From Shewanella chilikensis (lineage in GTDB: Bacteria > Pseudomonadota > Gammaproteobacteria > Enterobacterales > Shewanellaceae): a stretch of DNA of 64,000 nt. Below, piece by piece: positions 43,254 to 52,430 of the stretch (its first letter is position 1; each line of letters opens with the position of its first letter). Both the position numbers and the translations under genes were made by a program. Under the pieces are notes generated by a model. The model was not told the origin of the DNA and searched no databases. It saw only the letters and a list, made by a program, of their open reading frames with translations. The DNA is taken from positions 29,954-93,953 of the forward strand of contig NZ_NIJM01000013.1 of assembly GCF_002836945.1 (NCBI RefSeq), given 5' to 3'.

Positions 43254-44474
43254 TTATTTGAGTTCACTCTTGCGGGCTTTTTTATATTGGTACATCTGGT
43301 TGTCTGCCAACCTGAGACTCTGTTCCACATTGCCATTGAAAGGTGCGATGCCGGCGCTGAAATACACGGTAACCTTATCGGCGGTCAGCTTGGACTCGAC
43401 TTGCCGTAAGCGTTCTCTGAGCCAAGTTTCACTGCCGTAACAGAGTAGCACAAACTCATCGCCGCCAAAGCGGCTCACCAGCGACGGTGTGGGGAAACCA
43501 AGTTTTAGCTCGGTTGCCAAACGTTTGAGCGCAAAGTCACCGGCACCATGACCCAGACTATCATTGATTTTTTTCAGGTTATCCATATCCAGCAGCACCA
43601 GCATGCTTTCTATGTTGTTCTTGGGCTGCCACTTCAGGGCTTGCTCTTCAAAATATTTGCGATTGGTGAGCCCCGTCAGGCTGTCAAAGTTGGCTAATCG
43701 GTGGATCTGACGGGACTTTTGGTACAGGGCGATGGCATTGGCGGCTTCATGGGTCAAAATAGCCACCAGATCCCTGTCATAGTTGCTGAAGCTGGCAACC
43801 AATGAACTGTCGAGGTTGAGCATGGCATAGAGCTTGCCATCAATATGGAGTGGGCTCGAAAGCGTTGCTCTAATAGGAGGGGTGGCGGCGTTTAACAATA
43901 ATGCTTGAGCTTCAGGACTTAGGCCACTTTGGGCGTTGAGTTTACGCATATCGTTGACGACCACTACCCGGTTGCAACGGCCACTGGTCAACCTATATGC
44001 GAAAGACTGCTCCAGAGTCATATTCAACTGCTGCAGTTTAGTCATATCCAGCCCTACAGCCGCTTCAAAATGTAACTTGTTGCTGCCGGGCTCCACCAGG
44101 ATGATGGAGCCCATTTCGGCGCCATCTATCATGGCAACGGCTTTACTCAACAGGGCATTGAGAAAGGCGTGTTCGGTTTCATATTGACTTGAAAGATGCA
44201 CTAATTCGAAGGTGGCTTCGTTGATACCCAGTACCTGCTCCAGGTGTTGCCACAGTCGGCCCAGCCGCCCTTGATGGACAAAGTAGCCCAGACTGTAGGC
44301 CATGAAATAGATAACAGAAACCCCGCCCCACTGCAGCCAGGGAAGTTCTCCTGCTGGACTGGTAACCCAAAATAATAAGGCTATCAGTAGCAGCGGCAGT
44401 AACATAAGCAGCAGATGATAACGCAGATCCAATGTGTCTATCTTCTGCTTTTTGAGTCCGTTCTGATCCAACAA
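43254..44474 (-). CDS. Membrane GAF-GGDEF diguanylate cyclase
   Basis: Predicted c-di-GMP synthase of 406 residues. Two hydrophobic segments lie at about 20-42 and 47-66, followed by a GAF domain (about 95-245, with SSPLHIDGKLYAMLNLDSS) and a GGDEF domain (about 255-400). The active site is intact: VLLDMDNLKKINDSLGHGAGD for metal and base contacts and SRFGGDEF. No RxxD inhibitory site precedes GGDEF. It is the first gene of a likely pair with the MORN-repeat protein. Confidence 0.9.
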   Translation of the reverse strand: MLDQNGLKKQKIDTLDLRYHLLLMLLPLLLIALLFWVTSPAGELPWLQWGGVSVIYFMAYSLGYFVHQGRLGRLWQHLEQVLGINEATFELVHLSSQYETEHAFLNALLSKAVAMIDGAEMGSIILVEPGSNKLHFEAAVGLDMTKLQQLNMTLEQSFAYRLTSGRCNRVVVVNDMRKLNAQSGLSPEAQALLLNAATPPIRATLSSPLHIDGKLYAMLNLDSSLVASFSNYDRDLVAILTHEAANAIALYQKSRQIHRLANFDSLTGLTNRKYFEEQALKWQPKNNIESMLVLLDMDNLKKINDSLGHGAGDFALKRLATELKLGFPTPSLVSRFGGDEFVLLCYGSETWLRERLRQVESKLTADKVTVYFSAGIAPFNGNVEQSLRLADNQMYQYKKARKSELK

Positions 44475-44510
44475 ATCCTGAAAGCCCTAAAGTTATACCT
44501 TGAATTGAAC

Positions 44511-44542
44511 TAAAAGGCGGGCAACCCTTGCCCGCCCGTTTT
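44511..44542 (-). terminator. Intrinsic terminator after purK
   Basis: On the minus strand, stem GGCGGGCAA / TTGCCCGCC (44516-44524, 44528-44536) followed by TTTT. It ends the purEK transcript before the GGDEF gene. Confidence 0.8.
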
Positions 44543-45622
44543 TCAGCCAAACTCTGCCTGTATCCATGAGAGTGGTGCCTGATACTGAGTCGGCATCCAC
44601 TGCTTAAGCTGGTTGATACTGTCTGTCAGCGCGTTTTTATCCAGTACCGATAGGTTCAGGTGGCCAACCTTACGGCCGGGGCGCACCTCTTTGTCGTACC
44701 AGAACAGCTCGGCATTGGCCAGGCTCAGCCAACGGTCGTCCTTATCTATGCCTATCAGGTTGACCATCACACATTGGAAGTTAACCTGAGGCGTCATCAG
44801 TGGCAATTCGCACAAGGCCCGCAGGTGCAACTGGAACTGATCCATATGAGTGCCTGCTTGAGTCCAGTGCCCTGAGTTGTGCACTCTGGGAGCCAGCTCA
44901 TTGACCAGCAGGTGATTGCCCACCCGGAAACACTCCATCGCCATCACCCCCACATACTCAAGCTCATGCATTATGCTGCTGAGCATAGTCTCGGCCTCGG
45001 CCTGCAATGGTTGCAATCGCGCCAAGGGGGCTATCGATGCCATCAGAATGCCATCCTGATGCAGATTGAGTGTCAAGGGATAAAAGAAGCACTCGCCGCT
45101 GCGGCTGCGAACCCCAACCAGAGATACCTCTTCATCGAAGGGGATCGCCTGTTCGGCAATCGCCTCATTGCGCCAATCGGCTGGGATAGTGCTCGACTCG
45201 GCTTGCTTCAACCAGTGCTGCCCCTTGCCATCATAGCCGCCGGTGCGGCGTTTCAATAGAACTCTTTCACCATATTTGTGATAAAGATCATTGGCTTGGG
45301 TGTTATCATCCAGCAGTTCCCAAGGCGCAGTAGCCACCTTGAGCTGATCCAGCAGGGATTTTTGGGTGTATCTGTCGGCGAGGCGGCCAAATACCGGGCC
45401 ATTGATGAAATGGCAGTGCTGCGACAACTGCAGGCTCAGGGGCGATTCCGGCCACTGCTCACGCTCGGCGGTAATAATATCTGTGTCTGTCAGCGGCAAC
45501 TTTTCATCGCTTGGCGCCATGATATCCACGGGGCGGACATCTATCGCCAGTGGTTGGCCGGCATGACGCAACATGGCACCCAGTTGGCCATCGCCCAGTA
45601 CCCAAACTCTCTTGTCAGCCAT
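44543..45622 (-). CDS. purK: 5-(carboxyamino)imidazole ribonucleotide synthase
   Basis: ATP-grasp enzyme converting AIR and bicarbonate to N5-CAIR in purine synthesis. The frame is open into purE (to 45748), but the start is the ATG at 45622, giving MADKRVWVLGDGQLGAML (359 residues). It has the ATP-grasp segment LLKRRTGGYDGKGQH, the IPFDEEVSLVG region and NELAPRVHNSGHWT. It begins one base after the purE stop. Confidence 0.95.
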   Translation of the reverse strand: MADKRVWVLGDGQLGAMLRHAGQPLAIDVRPVDIMAPSDEKLPLTDTDIITAEREQWPESPLSLQLSQHCHFINGPVFGRLADRYTQKSLLDQLKVATAPWELLDDNTQANDLYHKYGERVLLKRRTGGYDGKGQHWLKQAESSTIPADWRNEAIAEQAIPFDEEVSLVGVRSRSGECFFYPLTLNLHQDGILMASIAPLARLQPLQAEAETMLSSIMHELEYVGVMAMECFRVGNHLLVNELAPRVHNSGHWTQAGTHMDQFQLHLRALCELPLMTPQVNFQCVMVNLIGIDKDDRWLSLANAELFWYDKEVRPGRKVGHLNLSVLDKNALTDSINQLKQWMPTQYQAPLSWIQAEFG

Positions 45623-45623
45623 C

Positions 45624-46115
45624 TCAGTCTTCCCTCGGATCCGGATTATCCAGTACCGCGCGGGTTTGAGCTTCGCGGAAGGCTTCGAGGCGCTCGGCCA
45701 GTTGCGAGTCCTGAGTTGCCAGCATTTGGCAGGCCAGCAGGCCGGCATTGAATGCTCCGGCTGTCCCTATGGCCAGCGTTCCCACGGCAATCCCCTTGGG
45801 CATCTGCACTATCGATAACAGGCTGTCCATGCCGCTGAGGGCCTTGCTTTGTACCGGCACGCCCAGTACAGGCAAGCGGGTCTTGGAAGCTATCATACCC
45901 GGCAGGTGAGCAGCGCCGCCGGCACCGCCTATGATGACCTTGTATCCTTTGTCTGCTGCTGATGCGGCAAATTCCATCAATTTGTCTGGGGTTCTATGGG
46001 CCGAAACCACTTCGACATGGTAGGGCACCTTGAGAGAATCCATGATCTCTGCGGCCGCTTCCATGGTGGGCCAATCACTCTTGGAACCCATTACAACAGC
46101 AACGAGGGCTTGCAT
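45624..46115 (-). CDS. purE: N5-carboxyaminoimidazole ribonucleotide mutase
   Basis: Class I PurE converting N5-CAIR to CAIR. The 163-residue protein has [19 protein letters not shown] with the catalytic histidine, [12 protein letters not shown] and [22 protein letters not shown]. Operon with purK; a structured leader precedes it. Confidence 0.97.
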   Translation of the reverse strand: MQALVAVVMGSKSDWPTMEAAAEIMDSLKVPYHVEVVSAHRTPDKLMEFAASAADKGYKVIIGGAGGAAHLPGMIASKTRLPVLGVPVQSKALSGMDSLLSIVQMPKGIAVGTLAIGTAGAFNAGLLACQMLATQDSQLAERLEAFREAQTRAVLDNPDPRED

Positions 46116-46180
46116 GATAACTCCTTAACTACTGATTTTATTTATAATATTTTGCCTGTTTCCAGGTCGGGTACAGTAAC

Positions 46181-46284
46181 GGAAGGTGCAAACCAGTCCC
46201 ATGCGTGCTCTGCGTGGGCTTACAGGACTGGATACAAGGCGTGGTTCGCAGCTTCCTTATCCCGGCGTTGTTCCCAAGGCCGGG
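46181..46284 (-). other. Predicted structured RNA leader of purE
   Basis: Upstream of purE, on the minus strand, the transcript can form a long nested hairpin: GGAAG / CTTCC outer pairs (46181-46185 with 46252-46256), then an 8-bp helix (46187-46194 with 46243-46250; G.U-compatible only in the purE direction), or alternatively a 7-bp CCAGTCC / GGACTGG helix (46193-46199 with 46225-46231) capped by a CCCA / TGGG stem. A second stem CCCGGC / GCCGGG lies at 46261-46284. It ends about 65 bases before the purE start. No known riboswitch family was recognised and no PurR box was convincing. Confidence 0.4.
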
Positions 46285-46356
46285 CGATAATGGCTGCAGA
46301 TAATATCATGACAGGACGGCGCGCGCTGCCCTTGAACACTGTGTTTCGGACAAAAA

Positions 46357-47523
46357 TCAGCCCGAATAAAAGATGCGATAGAGGCGGCCTTGGGCATCGT
46401 CGGCTATCAGCAAGGAACCATCCGGTAACTGCAGTACATCGGCGGGGCGTCCGGATACGGTTTCGCCCTTGAGCCAGCCTTCGGCAAACACCTGAGGTTC
46501 ACCGGCCTTGCCCTGTTTTATCGGCACGAAACGCACTCGATATCCTACCTTGCTGGACCGGTTCCAGGAGCCGTGCTCGGCAATAAAAATGCCGCCGTGA
46601 TAGGCCTTGGGGAAGCTGTCGCCGCGATAGAAGGTCATCCCCAGCGCCGCTACATGAGCACCCAGCTTGACTTCAGGAGAGCTGAAATCGGCAGGCTGCT
46701 TACCTTTGCCGAATTCAGGATCCAGGGTATCCCCTTGATGAACGTAGGGATAACCAAAATGTTGGCCGCGCTGACTCAAATGATTGAGCTCATCGGCTGG
46801 CATATCGTCTCCCATCATGTCGCGGCCATTATCGGTAAACCACAGCTGGCCACTGATAGGGTCGAAGTCGAAACCGACACTGTTGCGCACACCGGCGGCT
46901 TCGAGCCTTGGTTGTTTGCTTTGGAGATCCAGGCTGATTATTTTGCTGTAGTCGCTGCCGGCATCACAGATATTGCAAGGCGCACCTATGGGTATATACA
47001 GGCGGCCGTCGGCGGCAAACTTGAGGTATTTCCAGCCGTGATGCTTATCTGTGGGTAAGTCATCATAAAAGATTCGATAACTCGGGGAAGCACTCTGACT
47101 CAGTTGCTGCTCGATATTGTCAAAGGCGAGAATTTGGCTCACGGCGCCCACATAGAGAGTCTGGTCCCGAAAGGCCAGCCCGGAAGGCATATTGAGCCCG
47201 GAGGCGATCACTTTAACCCTGTCGTGGCGGCCATCGGCATCTGTATCTATTGCGGCATAGACTTTACCTTCGCCGCGACTGCCGATAAAGAGTGTGCCTT
47301 GGCTGCCAAGCGCCATCTGGCGGGCATTGGCGACATTATCCAGATAGACTTCTATCTCAAAGCCCTGGGGCAGGCGGATATCCTTCAGTACCGATGGCGC
47401 TGAATTTTCAGCCAGTGCAGAGCCACTCACGGTAGCTGTCAGCAAAGCCGCCGTCGAGAGAGCCGCTGCAAGCGAGATAGCGCGGCGTAGCGGGCGCAGT
47501 GAAACGGATGAATGCATAGACAT
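46357..47523 (-). CDS. PQQ-dependent sugar dehydrogenase family (sorbosone dehydrogenase-like)
   Basis: Exported six-bladed beta-propeller of 388 residues. It has a signal peptide (about 1-38, ending SALA), then LPQGFEIEVYLDNVANARQMAL, the VASGLNMPSGLAFRD-type blade, GAPCNICD and AGVRNSVGFDFDP typical of the soluble glucose/sorbosone dehydrogenase family, and GIFIAEHGSWNRSSKVGYRV. The substrate is unknown. No PQQ synthesis gene is in the window. Confidence 0.85.
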   Translation of the reverse strand: MSMHSSVSLRPLRRAISLAAALSTAALLTATVSGSALAENSAPSVLKDIRLPQGFEIEVYLDNVANARQMALGSQGTLFIGSRGEGKVYAAIDTDADGRHDRVKVIASGLNMPSGLAFRDQTLYVGAVSQILAFDNIEQQLSQSASPSYRIFYDDLPTDKHHGWKYLKFAADGRLYIPIGAPCNICDAGSDYSKIISLDLQSKQPRLEAAGVRNSVGFDFDPISGQLWFTDNGRDMMGDDMPADELNHLSQRGQHFGYPYVHQGDTLDPEFGKGKQPADFSSPEVKLGAHVAALGMTFYRGDSFPKAYHGGIFIAEHGSWNRSSKVGYRVRFVPIKQGKAGEPQVFAEGWLKGETVSGRPADVLQLPDGSLLIADDAQGRLYRIFYSG

Positions 47524-47575
47524 AAGGCCTCCTTGCGGTTGGGCATATCAGTATGACCTGAAATGAAGGCAAATA

Positions 47576-47600
47576 AAAAGGGAGGCCGAGCCTCCCTAAA
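47576..47600 (-). terminator. Intrinsic terminator after the SPFH gene
   Basis: Minus-strand stem GGGAGGC / GCCTCCC (47580-47586, 47590-47596) followed by TTTTTATTT. Confidence 0.82.
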
Positions 47601-47621
47601 ATTGACTTTCTAACCAGTCCG

Positions 47622-49013
47622 TTATTTAACGGATGCTTTGCTGCCAAGGGCGGTGCTTTTTTCCATCAGTCCCAACGCCGACAAGCCGGTGATCACGTCC
47701 AGATTGGAGGTCATGCCGTTGCCGCCACTGCCGTTGATATAGTTCTTCGGCATATCCACCTTGAAGTTGGGCAGGTTCTGATACAGGGCGTTGGCCACAT
47801 CCCGGTTCAGCTCGGCCAGATACACCTTCTCATGAGCACCCAATGCCTTGTATTTCGCCGCCAGTACGTCGGCTTCGGCTATCCCTTTTTCACGGATCGC
47901 CTTGGCCTCAAACATGGCCGAGGCCGAGTTGGCTTTCTGGATCTCCAGGTTGGCCTGGGCGATTTCCAGCTCCTTGGCCTTGCTCAGAGTGGCGATATCT
48001 TTCTTCTTGCGTTCTTCCACTAGTTCACGCTCGGCGATTTGCCGCGCCACTTCAACCTCTTTTTGCTGGGCAATAACCGCCAGCTCCTTGGCACGCTGGG
48101 CATCCTGTACTTCGCGGGTCCGCTGGATCTCTTTGCGCAGCTGCTCCGTCTTGGCCTGAGCCTTGGATGTTTCCTGCTCCTGAATGGTGCGGATCCGCTC
48201 GGCAACCAGTTTTTTCTTGTCGGTCAATAGCTTGTCCAGCTGATCTTCCGGCTTGGGATCGCCAATGGTGACCTGGGTGACCGTGATGCCATAGTGTTTA
48301 AGCGGGTTGTCCTGACGTACAGGATTACCGCTCTTGTCGGTAATAGGCACTGTCTTCCACACCAATTGTTTGGTGGCTTGCAGCTTGTTGGAATCTTCCT
48401 GATCGAAGCCAACCGGCACCAGATCCACTTGCTCGACTTCAACCTGGCGCCGCTCAGTGGTGTAGATACCGTTGCTGAGCTGATCCGACAATTGTGCCTT
48501 GAACTGATTGAGGCCGCCCTGGAAAAACTCTTCGCCGGTATATTGGGTCGAGGTGATCACAGTGACGTTGCGGGCGTTCTTGATCAACATGGTGTCAATC
48601 AGGTTGTCGTTGGAGCGAAACTCCCGATGCATCGTCTTGAGCTGCTCGGGATCATAAGACAGCTTGAAACGGAAAGTGGCCGGTACCTGGCCTGTGTAGG
48701 TATCGGCAAAACGTACCTGCAGCGCCGGCAGACGTTGGTAGAATACCTCGCCCTGGTTGTTGCCAAAGGAGACGGTAACGACCTGATCATAGCGGGTTAT
48801 TTTCGACAGAAACGGCATGCGAAAGTGAATGCCGGGCTCGGTGAACACATCCAAAGAGCCGGTAACATTGTTTTGATGCACATAGGTGTAACCGGCATCT
48901 GTCATCAATACTGAGCTTTGGGCAATACCCAGGGCCGCCAAAACGCCCACCCCAATCAGAATGCGCTTGGGGGTAAAATAGGATTTAAAACCTGAGGTAC
49001 TTTTCAGTTCCAT
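47622..49013 (-). CDS. SPFH/Band 7 (prohibitin-like) membrane protein
   Basis: A 463-residue protein with one N-terminal transmembrane helix (about 17-34), an SPFH domain (about 40-235) and a long Glu/Ala/Lys-rich coiled coil (about 250-395) with the AKAIREKGIAEADVLAAKYKAL segment seen in this family. Such proteins form oligomeric membrane microdomain scaffolds or protease regulators. It follows the exported hydrolase gene by only 10 bases, so the pair is probably translated from one message. Confidence 0.85.
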   Translation of the reverse strand: MELKSTSGFKSYFTPKRILIGVGVLAALGIAQSSVLMTDAGYTYVHQNNVTGSLDVFTEPGIHFRMPFLSKITRYDQVVTVSFGNNQGEVFYQRLPALQVRFADTYTGQVPATFRFKLSYDPEQLKTMHREFRSNDNLIDTMLIKNARNVTVITSTQYTGEEFFQGGLNQFKAQLSDQLSNGIYTTERRQVEVEQVDLVPVGFDQEDSNKLQATKQLVWKTVPITDKSGNPVRQDNPLKHYGITVTQVTIGDPKPEDQLDKLLTDKKKLVAERIRTIQEQETSKAQAKTEQLRKEIQRTREVQDAQRAKELAVIAQQKEVEVARQIAERELVEERKKKDIATLSKAKELEIAQANLEIQKANSASAMFEAKAIREKGIAEADVLAAKYKALGAHEKVYLAELNRDVANALYQNLPNFKVDMPKNYINGSGGNGMTSNLDVITGLSALGLMEKSTALGSKASVK

Positions 49014-49023
49014 CTAATCTTCC

Positions 49024-50109
49024 TTAATTGAGTTCCAATACGAAATTGACATAATCCGGGTATTTCTGCTGCCAGGCATCATCAAAGAAATGTCCGCCCT
49101 GATGCGGTTTGACCTGCAGTTGATTACCCGGGCTAAAAAATTGTTCCAGCTGTTTATCCAGCGCCAGATTACTGCTGTGCTCCTGTTCGCCGTATGAGAT
49201 AACCAGTCGCTTACCGGCGGGCGCCGAAGCCTGGATTTCGGTTTGCATACCGCCTGCAGACAATAGCAGGGCGCCGACATAATCATTCGGGTGTTTGGCC
49301 AGCAGGTGAGCGCTGTGAAGGGCACCCTGGGAAAAGCCCATCAATGCCACTTTCTGCCTGTTGACAGGGCTGTTCTTTGCCGCCTTGGCTAAAGCCTGCT
49401 GCACTGCCTGGTGACTGGATTCGGTTTCGGTTCTGGCCCAGCGGAAGCTGTGCTCATTGAGCTTTTCCGTGCCGTTGATGCCGATAAATATTGCCCGTTC
49501 AGTTGTCAGCAGTTTGGCCATATGGGCACTGTTACTGCCTTCGGTGCCATAGCCGGATAACCAGACCAGCACGGGCCAGCCATCTTTGGGGGCAGGCCCC
49601 TTGGGTTGGTAGATATAAGCCTTACCCGTATCCTTGGCGTGCTGAAGATAACGGCTCTGACTGTTTTTAAGTACAGTGCGGTACTCATCCGTGTCTCTGA
49701 TGGCGTTAAGTTCGTCGTCTTCCTCGAGCATGATATATTGCCACAGGCCACGGTTGTCGGCTTGCAACAGCATTTCGATGGCTTGCTCTTTAAGTTCCAG
49801 CATTGCCAGAGTACCGGCGGCTTGATAGGGCGCCCAGATATTACTGCTATCGCGCTCAGTAGCCATCAGGTAATAGGCGAGGGCGCCGGCGTAGTTGTTG
49901 TAGCGGCTTTTTTCATTATCCCCCTGGGCGATAAAGTCTTCCGCATTGGCCTGACTCAGATACAGGTTGGCTATCGGGCTCATCGCCTGCCAGCGGATCT
50001 CTGCCTCCGTTTTTTCTTCATCTGCCAGCGCCAGTTGGCTTAGGCAGAGCAGTCCCAGTCCGGCTCCCCATTTCAACAGGTGGTAGCGCTTAGTGTGTTT
50101 GGTTTCCAT
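49024..50109 (-). CDS. Exported alpha/beta serine hydrolase
   Basis: A 361-residue predicted esterase. The ATG at 50109 is preferred (METKHTKRY, preceded by AAGGA); the open frame reaches 50148. A signal peptide covers about 1-30 (LLCLSQLALA). The N-terminal half is helical with TPR-like AYYLMATERDSS and TLAMLELKEQAIEML segments; the C-terminal half is an alpha/beta hydrolase with nucleophile GFSQGALHS, LVISYGEQEH and the histidine in QGGHFFDD. It precedes the SPFH gene, suggesting a shared envelope function. Confidence 0.8.
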   Translation of the reverse strand: METKHTKRYHLLKWGAGLGLLCLSQLALADEEKTEAEIRWQAMSPIANLYLSQANAEDFIAQGDNEKSRYNNYAGALAYYLMATERDSSNIWAPYQAAGTLAMLELKEQAIEMLLQADNRGLWQYIMLEEDDELNAIRDTDEYRTVLKNSQSRYLQHAKDTGKAYIYQPKGPAPKDGWPVLVWLSGYGTEGSNSAHMAKLLTTERAIFIGINGTEKLNEHSFRWARTETESSHQAVQQALAKAAKNSPVNRQKVALMGFSQGALHSAHLLAKHPNDYVGALLLSAGGMQTEIQASAPAGKRLVISYGEQEHSSNLALDKQLEQFFSPGNQLQVKPHQGGHFFDDAWQQKYPDYVNFVLELN

Positions 50110-50320
50110 CCCCAGTCCTTTGTCTTGTGGCGGCGATTCGCATTGCACTTTTTCGAGTGCTTTTTTAGTCAGCGCGCATACTAGCAGATTAGCTTTAGTG
50201 GGGGGATAGCCAATTTCTTACAATTGTGTCAGTAGTTTGCGATGATTATTGCTTTGGCTGGATAAGCGAGCGCCCGGGTAAAACCGGGCGCGGGAAGATA
50301 CAAGCAACGGCAAGTTAACG

Positions 50321-52108
50321 CTATTGTGCCGGTTTGCTCTGGGTGGCTTTTGCAGGAGTTTGGCCATCCGTACTGAGCGGCACCTGTTCTTCAATCAGCT
50401 CTCTCAAAGTGGGATAGAACTTGAGTACACCTTCGATAGGCTGAACCTTGGCCTTGGCCAGGGTCCGGATCGGCTGGAACTGCAGATCGGCAACCAGCAG
50501 ACGGGTATCGTTACTTTGGCATTTGCGTATCAATTTATTCAACGCCGCCATGCCACCGGCATCGAGAATCGACACCCCATCCATATAGAGCACGATTGTT
50601 TGTTTATTCTGGGTCATTTGCGCGATTTCAGCAAAGATGCGCTCTGCCGCGGCAAAAAACAGCGGGCCGTTGATCTTCAGTACTACCCAATCGTTCGGTA
50701 ACGGCCGGTCAATATAACGTTTATTGTGGCTGATATCGTAGAGCCGGGTCATCTCGGCGATCTCTTTCATAAACAGCAGGGCTGCCAGCATGATCCCGAA
50801 GGAGATGGCGATCACCATGTCGAACGCTACAGTCAGGAAAAAGCAGCTTAAGAACACCCAGATATCGCTGCGCGGCGCGGTTTTCAGCAGTTGCCAGGCT
50901 TTGGGAGCTTCGCTCATGTTCCAGGCCACTACCAGCAGCAAGGCCGCCATGGCAGCCATTGGCAGGAAGGAAAGTAAGCCTGCCAGCGCCACCAGCCCCA
51001 GGAGTACCACCAGGGAGTGGATAATTGCCGATATCGGGCTGAAAGCACCGGCCTTGACGTTGGCCGCGCTGCGGGCGATTGCGGCTGTGGCTGTGATACC
51101 GCCAAAGAAAGGGGCCACTATATTACCTATCCCCTGGCCAAGCAGCTCACTGTTGGCGCTGTGACGCTTACCTGTCATGCCATCGAGCACGACGGCGCAC
51201 AGCAGGGATTCGATGGCGCCCAACATGGCGATGGCAAAGGCAGCCGGAGCCAGCGCTTTTACCATCTGCCAGGAAAGCCCCAGAGGTTCCCCATCCGGCC
51301 CAGGTTGCAGCCAAGGCCACTCAAAGCTTGGCAGGAAGGGCGGAATGCCATTGCCTTGGCTACCATCGGGCAGTAGATAATGGAAGCGGCTGCCTATGGT
51401 TTCTACCTCTTGCCCAAAACTGCCAAGCAGCAGTGCAAGTAGACTGCCGACTATGATAGCCGGTAGATGCGCCGGCACAGGCAACTTCAGTTTTGGCCAT
51501 AACAACATTACAGCCAGAGTGACCAATGCCACCACTAAGCTGGGAAAATCGGTTTGTGGCAGTGCCAGCGCCAGTACCTGCAGCTTTTCACCGAACTGCT
51601 CCGGCATGCTGTCTATGGGGAGGCCGAAGAAGTCTTTCAGCTGCAGAACGGCAATGACCACGCCTATCCCGGCGGTAAAGCCCAGCGTTACCGATTGGGG
51701 AATATATTGGATAAGGCGACCAAGGCGCAGCAGCGCCATGGCTATCAGAATCCCCCCTGACATCATCCCCGCCATTAGCAGACCGGCGAGACCAAACTCC
51801 TGGGCTATGGGATAAAGCAGCACCACAAAGGCGGCGGTTGGGCCAGAGATGGAATAGCGTGAGCCGCCGGTAAGGGCGATGATAAAGCCGCCTATGATAG
51901 CGGTATAGAGACCATATTGAGGGGCAACACCACTGGCGATAGCCAATGCCATGGCCAATGGAATGGCGATGATCCCCACTGTGACCCCGGCCATCAGATC
52001 TTGACCAAAGTGCTTACCACTATAGCCTTCCTTGGCGATGACTTCACGCAGGGCATGGCCCAGGCGCAAAGAAAAGAGTTGGGTTCTGAAATTGCTTATG
52101 TGAGGCAC
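50321..52108 (-). CDS. dauA: SulP-family anion transporter, DauA-type
   Basis: Inner-membrane transporter of 595 residues. It is closely similar along its length to E. coli DauA (YchM), a C4-dicarboxylate carrier: DLMAGVTVGIIAIPLAMALA, GSRYSISGPTAAFVVLLYP, IGSRFHYLLPDGSQGNGIP, LGAIESLLCAVVLDGMTG and FFGGITATAAIARSAANV. A C-terminal STAS domain spans about 455-565. The last 20 residues are a Thr/Pro/Ala/Lys-rich tail. Inference from similarity: succinate, fumarate or aspartate transport, though SulP members also carry bicarbonate or sulfate. The gap 50110-50320 holds one GC hairpin (about 50271-50291) and nothing else. Confidence 0.87.
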   Translation of the reverse strand: MPHISNFRTQLFSLRLGHALREVIAKEGYSGKHFGQDLMAGVTVGIIAIPLAMALAIASGVAPQYGLYTAIIGGFIIALTGGSRYSISGPTAAFVVLLYPIAQEFGLAGLLMAGMMSGGILIAMALLRLGRLIQYIPQSVTLGFTAGIGVVIAVLQLKDFFGLPIDSMPEQFGEKLQVLALALPQTDFPSLVVALVTLAVMLLWPKLKLPVPAHLPAIIVGSLLALLLGSFGQEVETIGSRFHYLLPDGSQGNGIPPFLPSFEWPWLQPGPDGEPLGLSWQMVKALAPAAFAIAMLGAIESLLCAVVLDGMTGKRHSANSELLGQGIGNIVAPFFGGITATAAIARSAANVKAGAFSPISAIIHSLVVLLGLVALAGLLSFLPMAAMAALLLVVAWNMSEAPKAWQLLKTAPRSDIWVFLSCFFLTVAFDMVIAISFGIMLAALLFMKEIAEMTRLYDISHNKRYIDRPLPNDWVVLKINGPLFFAAAERIFAEIAQMTQNKQTIVLYMDGVSILDAGGMAALNKLIRKCQSNDTRLLVADLQFQPIRTLAKAKVQPIEGVLKFYPTLRELIEEQVPLSTDGQTPAKATQSKPAQ

Positions 52109-52430
52109 GTCGACAGGGCTCCAGAAAATCGAACACGGCTTGTGGCCGGAAAAAAAGAGCCGTTATTTTAGGCTTCTGCAAACCCATCTTGTGTGATGTA
52201 TGGCTCAAAAGCTAAATTTTAAGCTTTTTTTTGGGTTGAAAGTGTGTTTGGTCGGAGGTGGTTGTGCTTCTCAGGTTTGCCCATCTTTTTTCTCTGCCTT
52301 GGTCGCTTGGTGTTTCTCAGCCATCATCCAACAGCGCTTTGGTTTATTGGCAAGATTTATTGTGAGTTCAATAACCCTTTTGCTTCTGCTGTCCGTTTGC
52401 AATAACAACAGCCAAATAAGGAGAAATGTT
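52109..52430. other. Divergent intergenic region dauA / VWA gene
   Basis: About 320 bases. An AT-rich hairpin AAAAGCT / AGCTTTT with a T run lies at 52207-52232; the frame of the VWA gene is open through here from 52200, but without a start-associated ribosome-binding site before AGGAG at 52419. No operator was recognised. Confidence 0.4.

Noticed and set aside
46116..46356. 6S RNA or tRNA gene upstream of purE
   Set aside because: The stems do not fit the 6S closing-stem and central-bubble layout and no tRNA arms or CCA end can be drawn.
52200..52430. Upstream in-frame extension of the VWA gene (77 codons)
   Set aside because: It would add an unrelated hydrophobic stretch before the real signal sequence, and the ribosome-binding site AGGAG supports the ATG at 52431.
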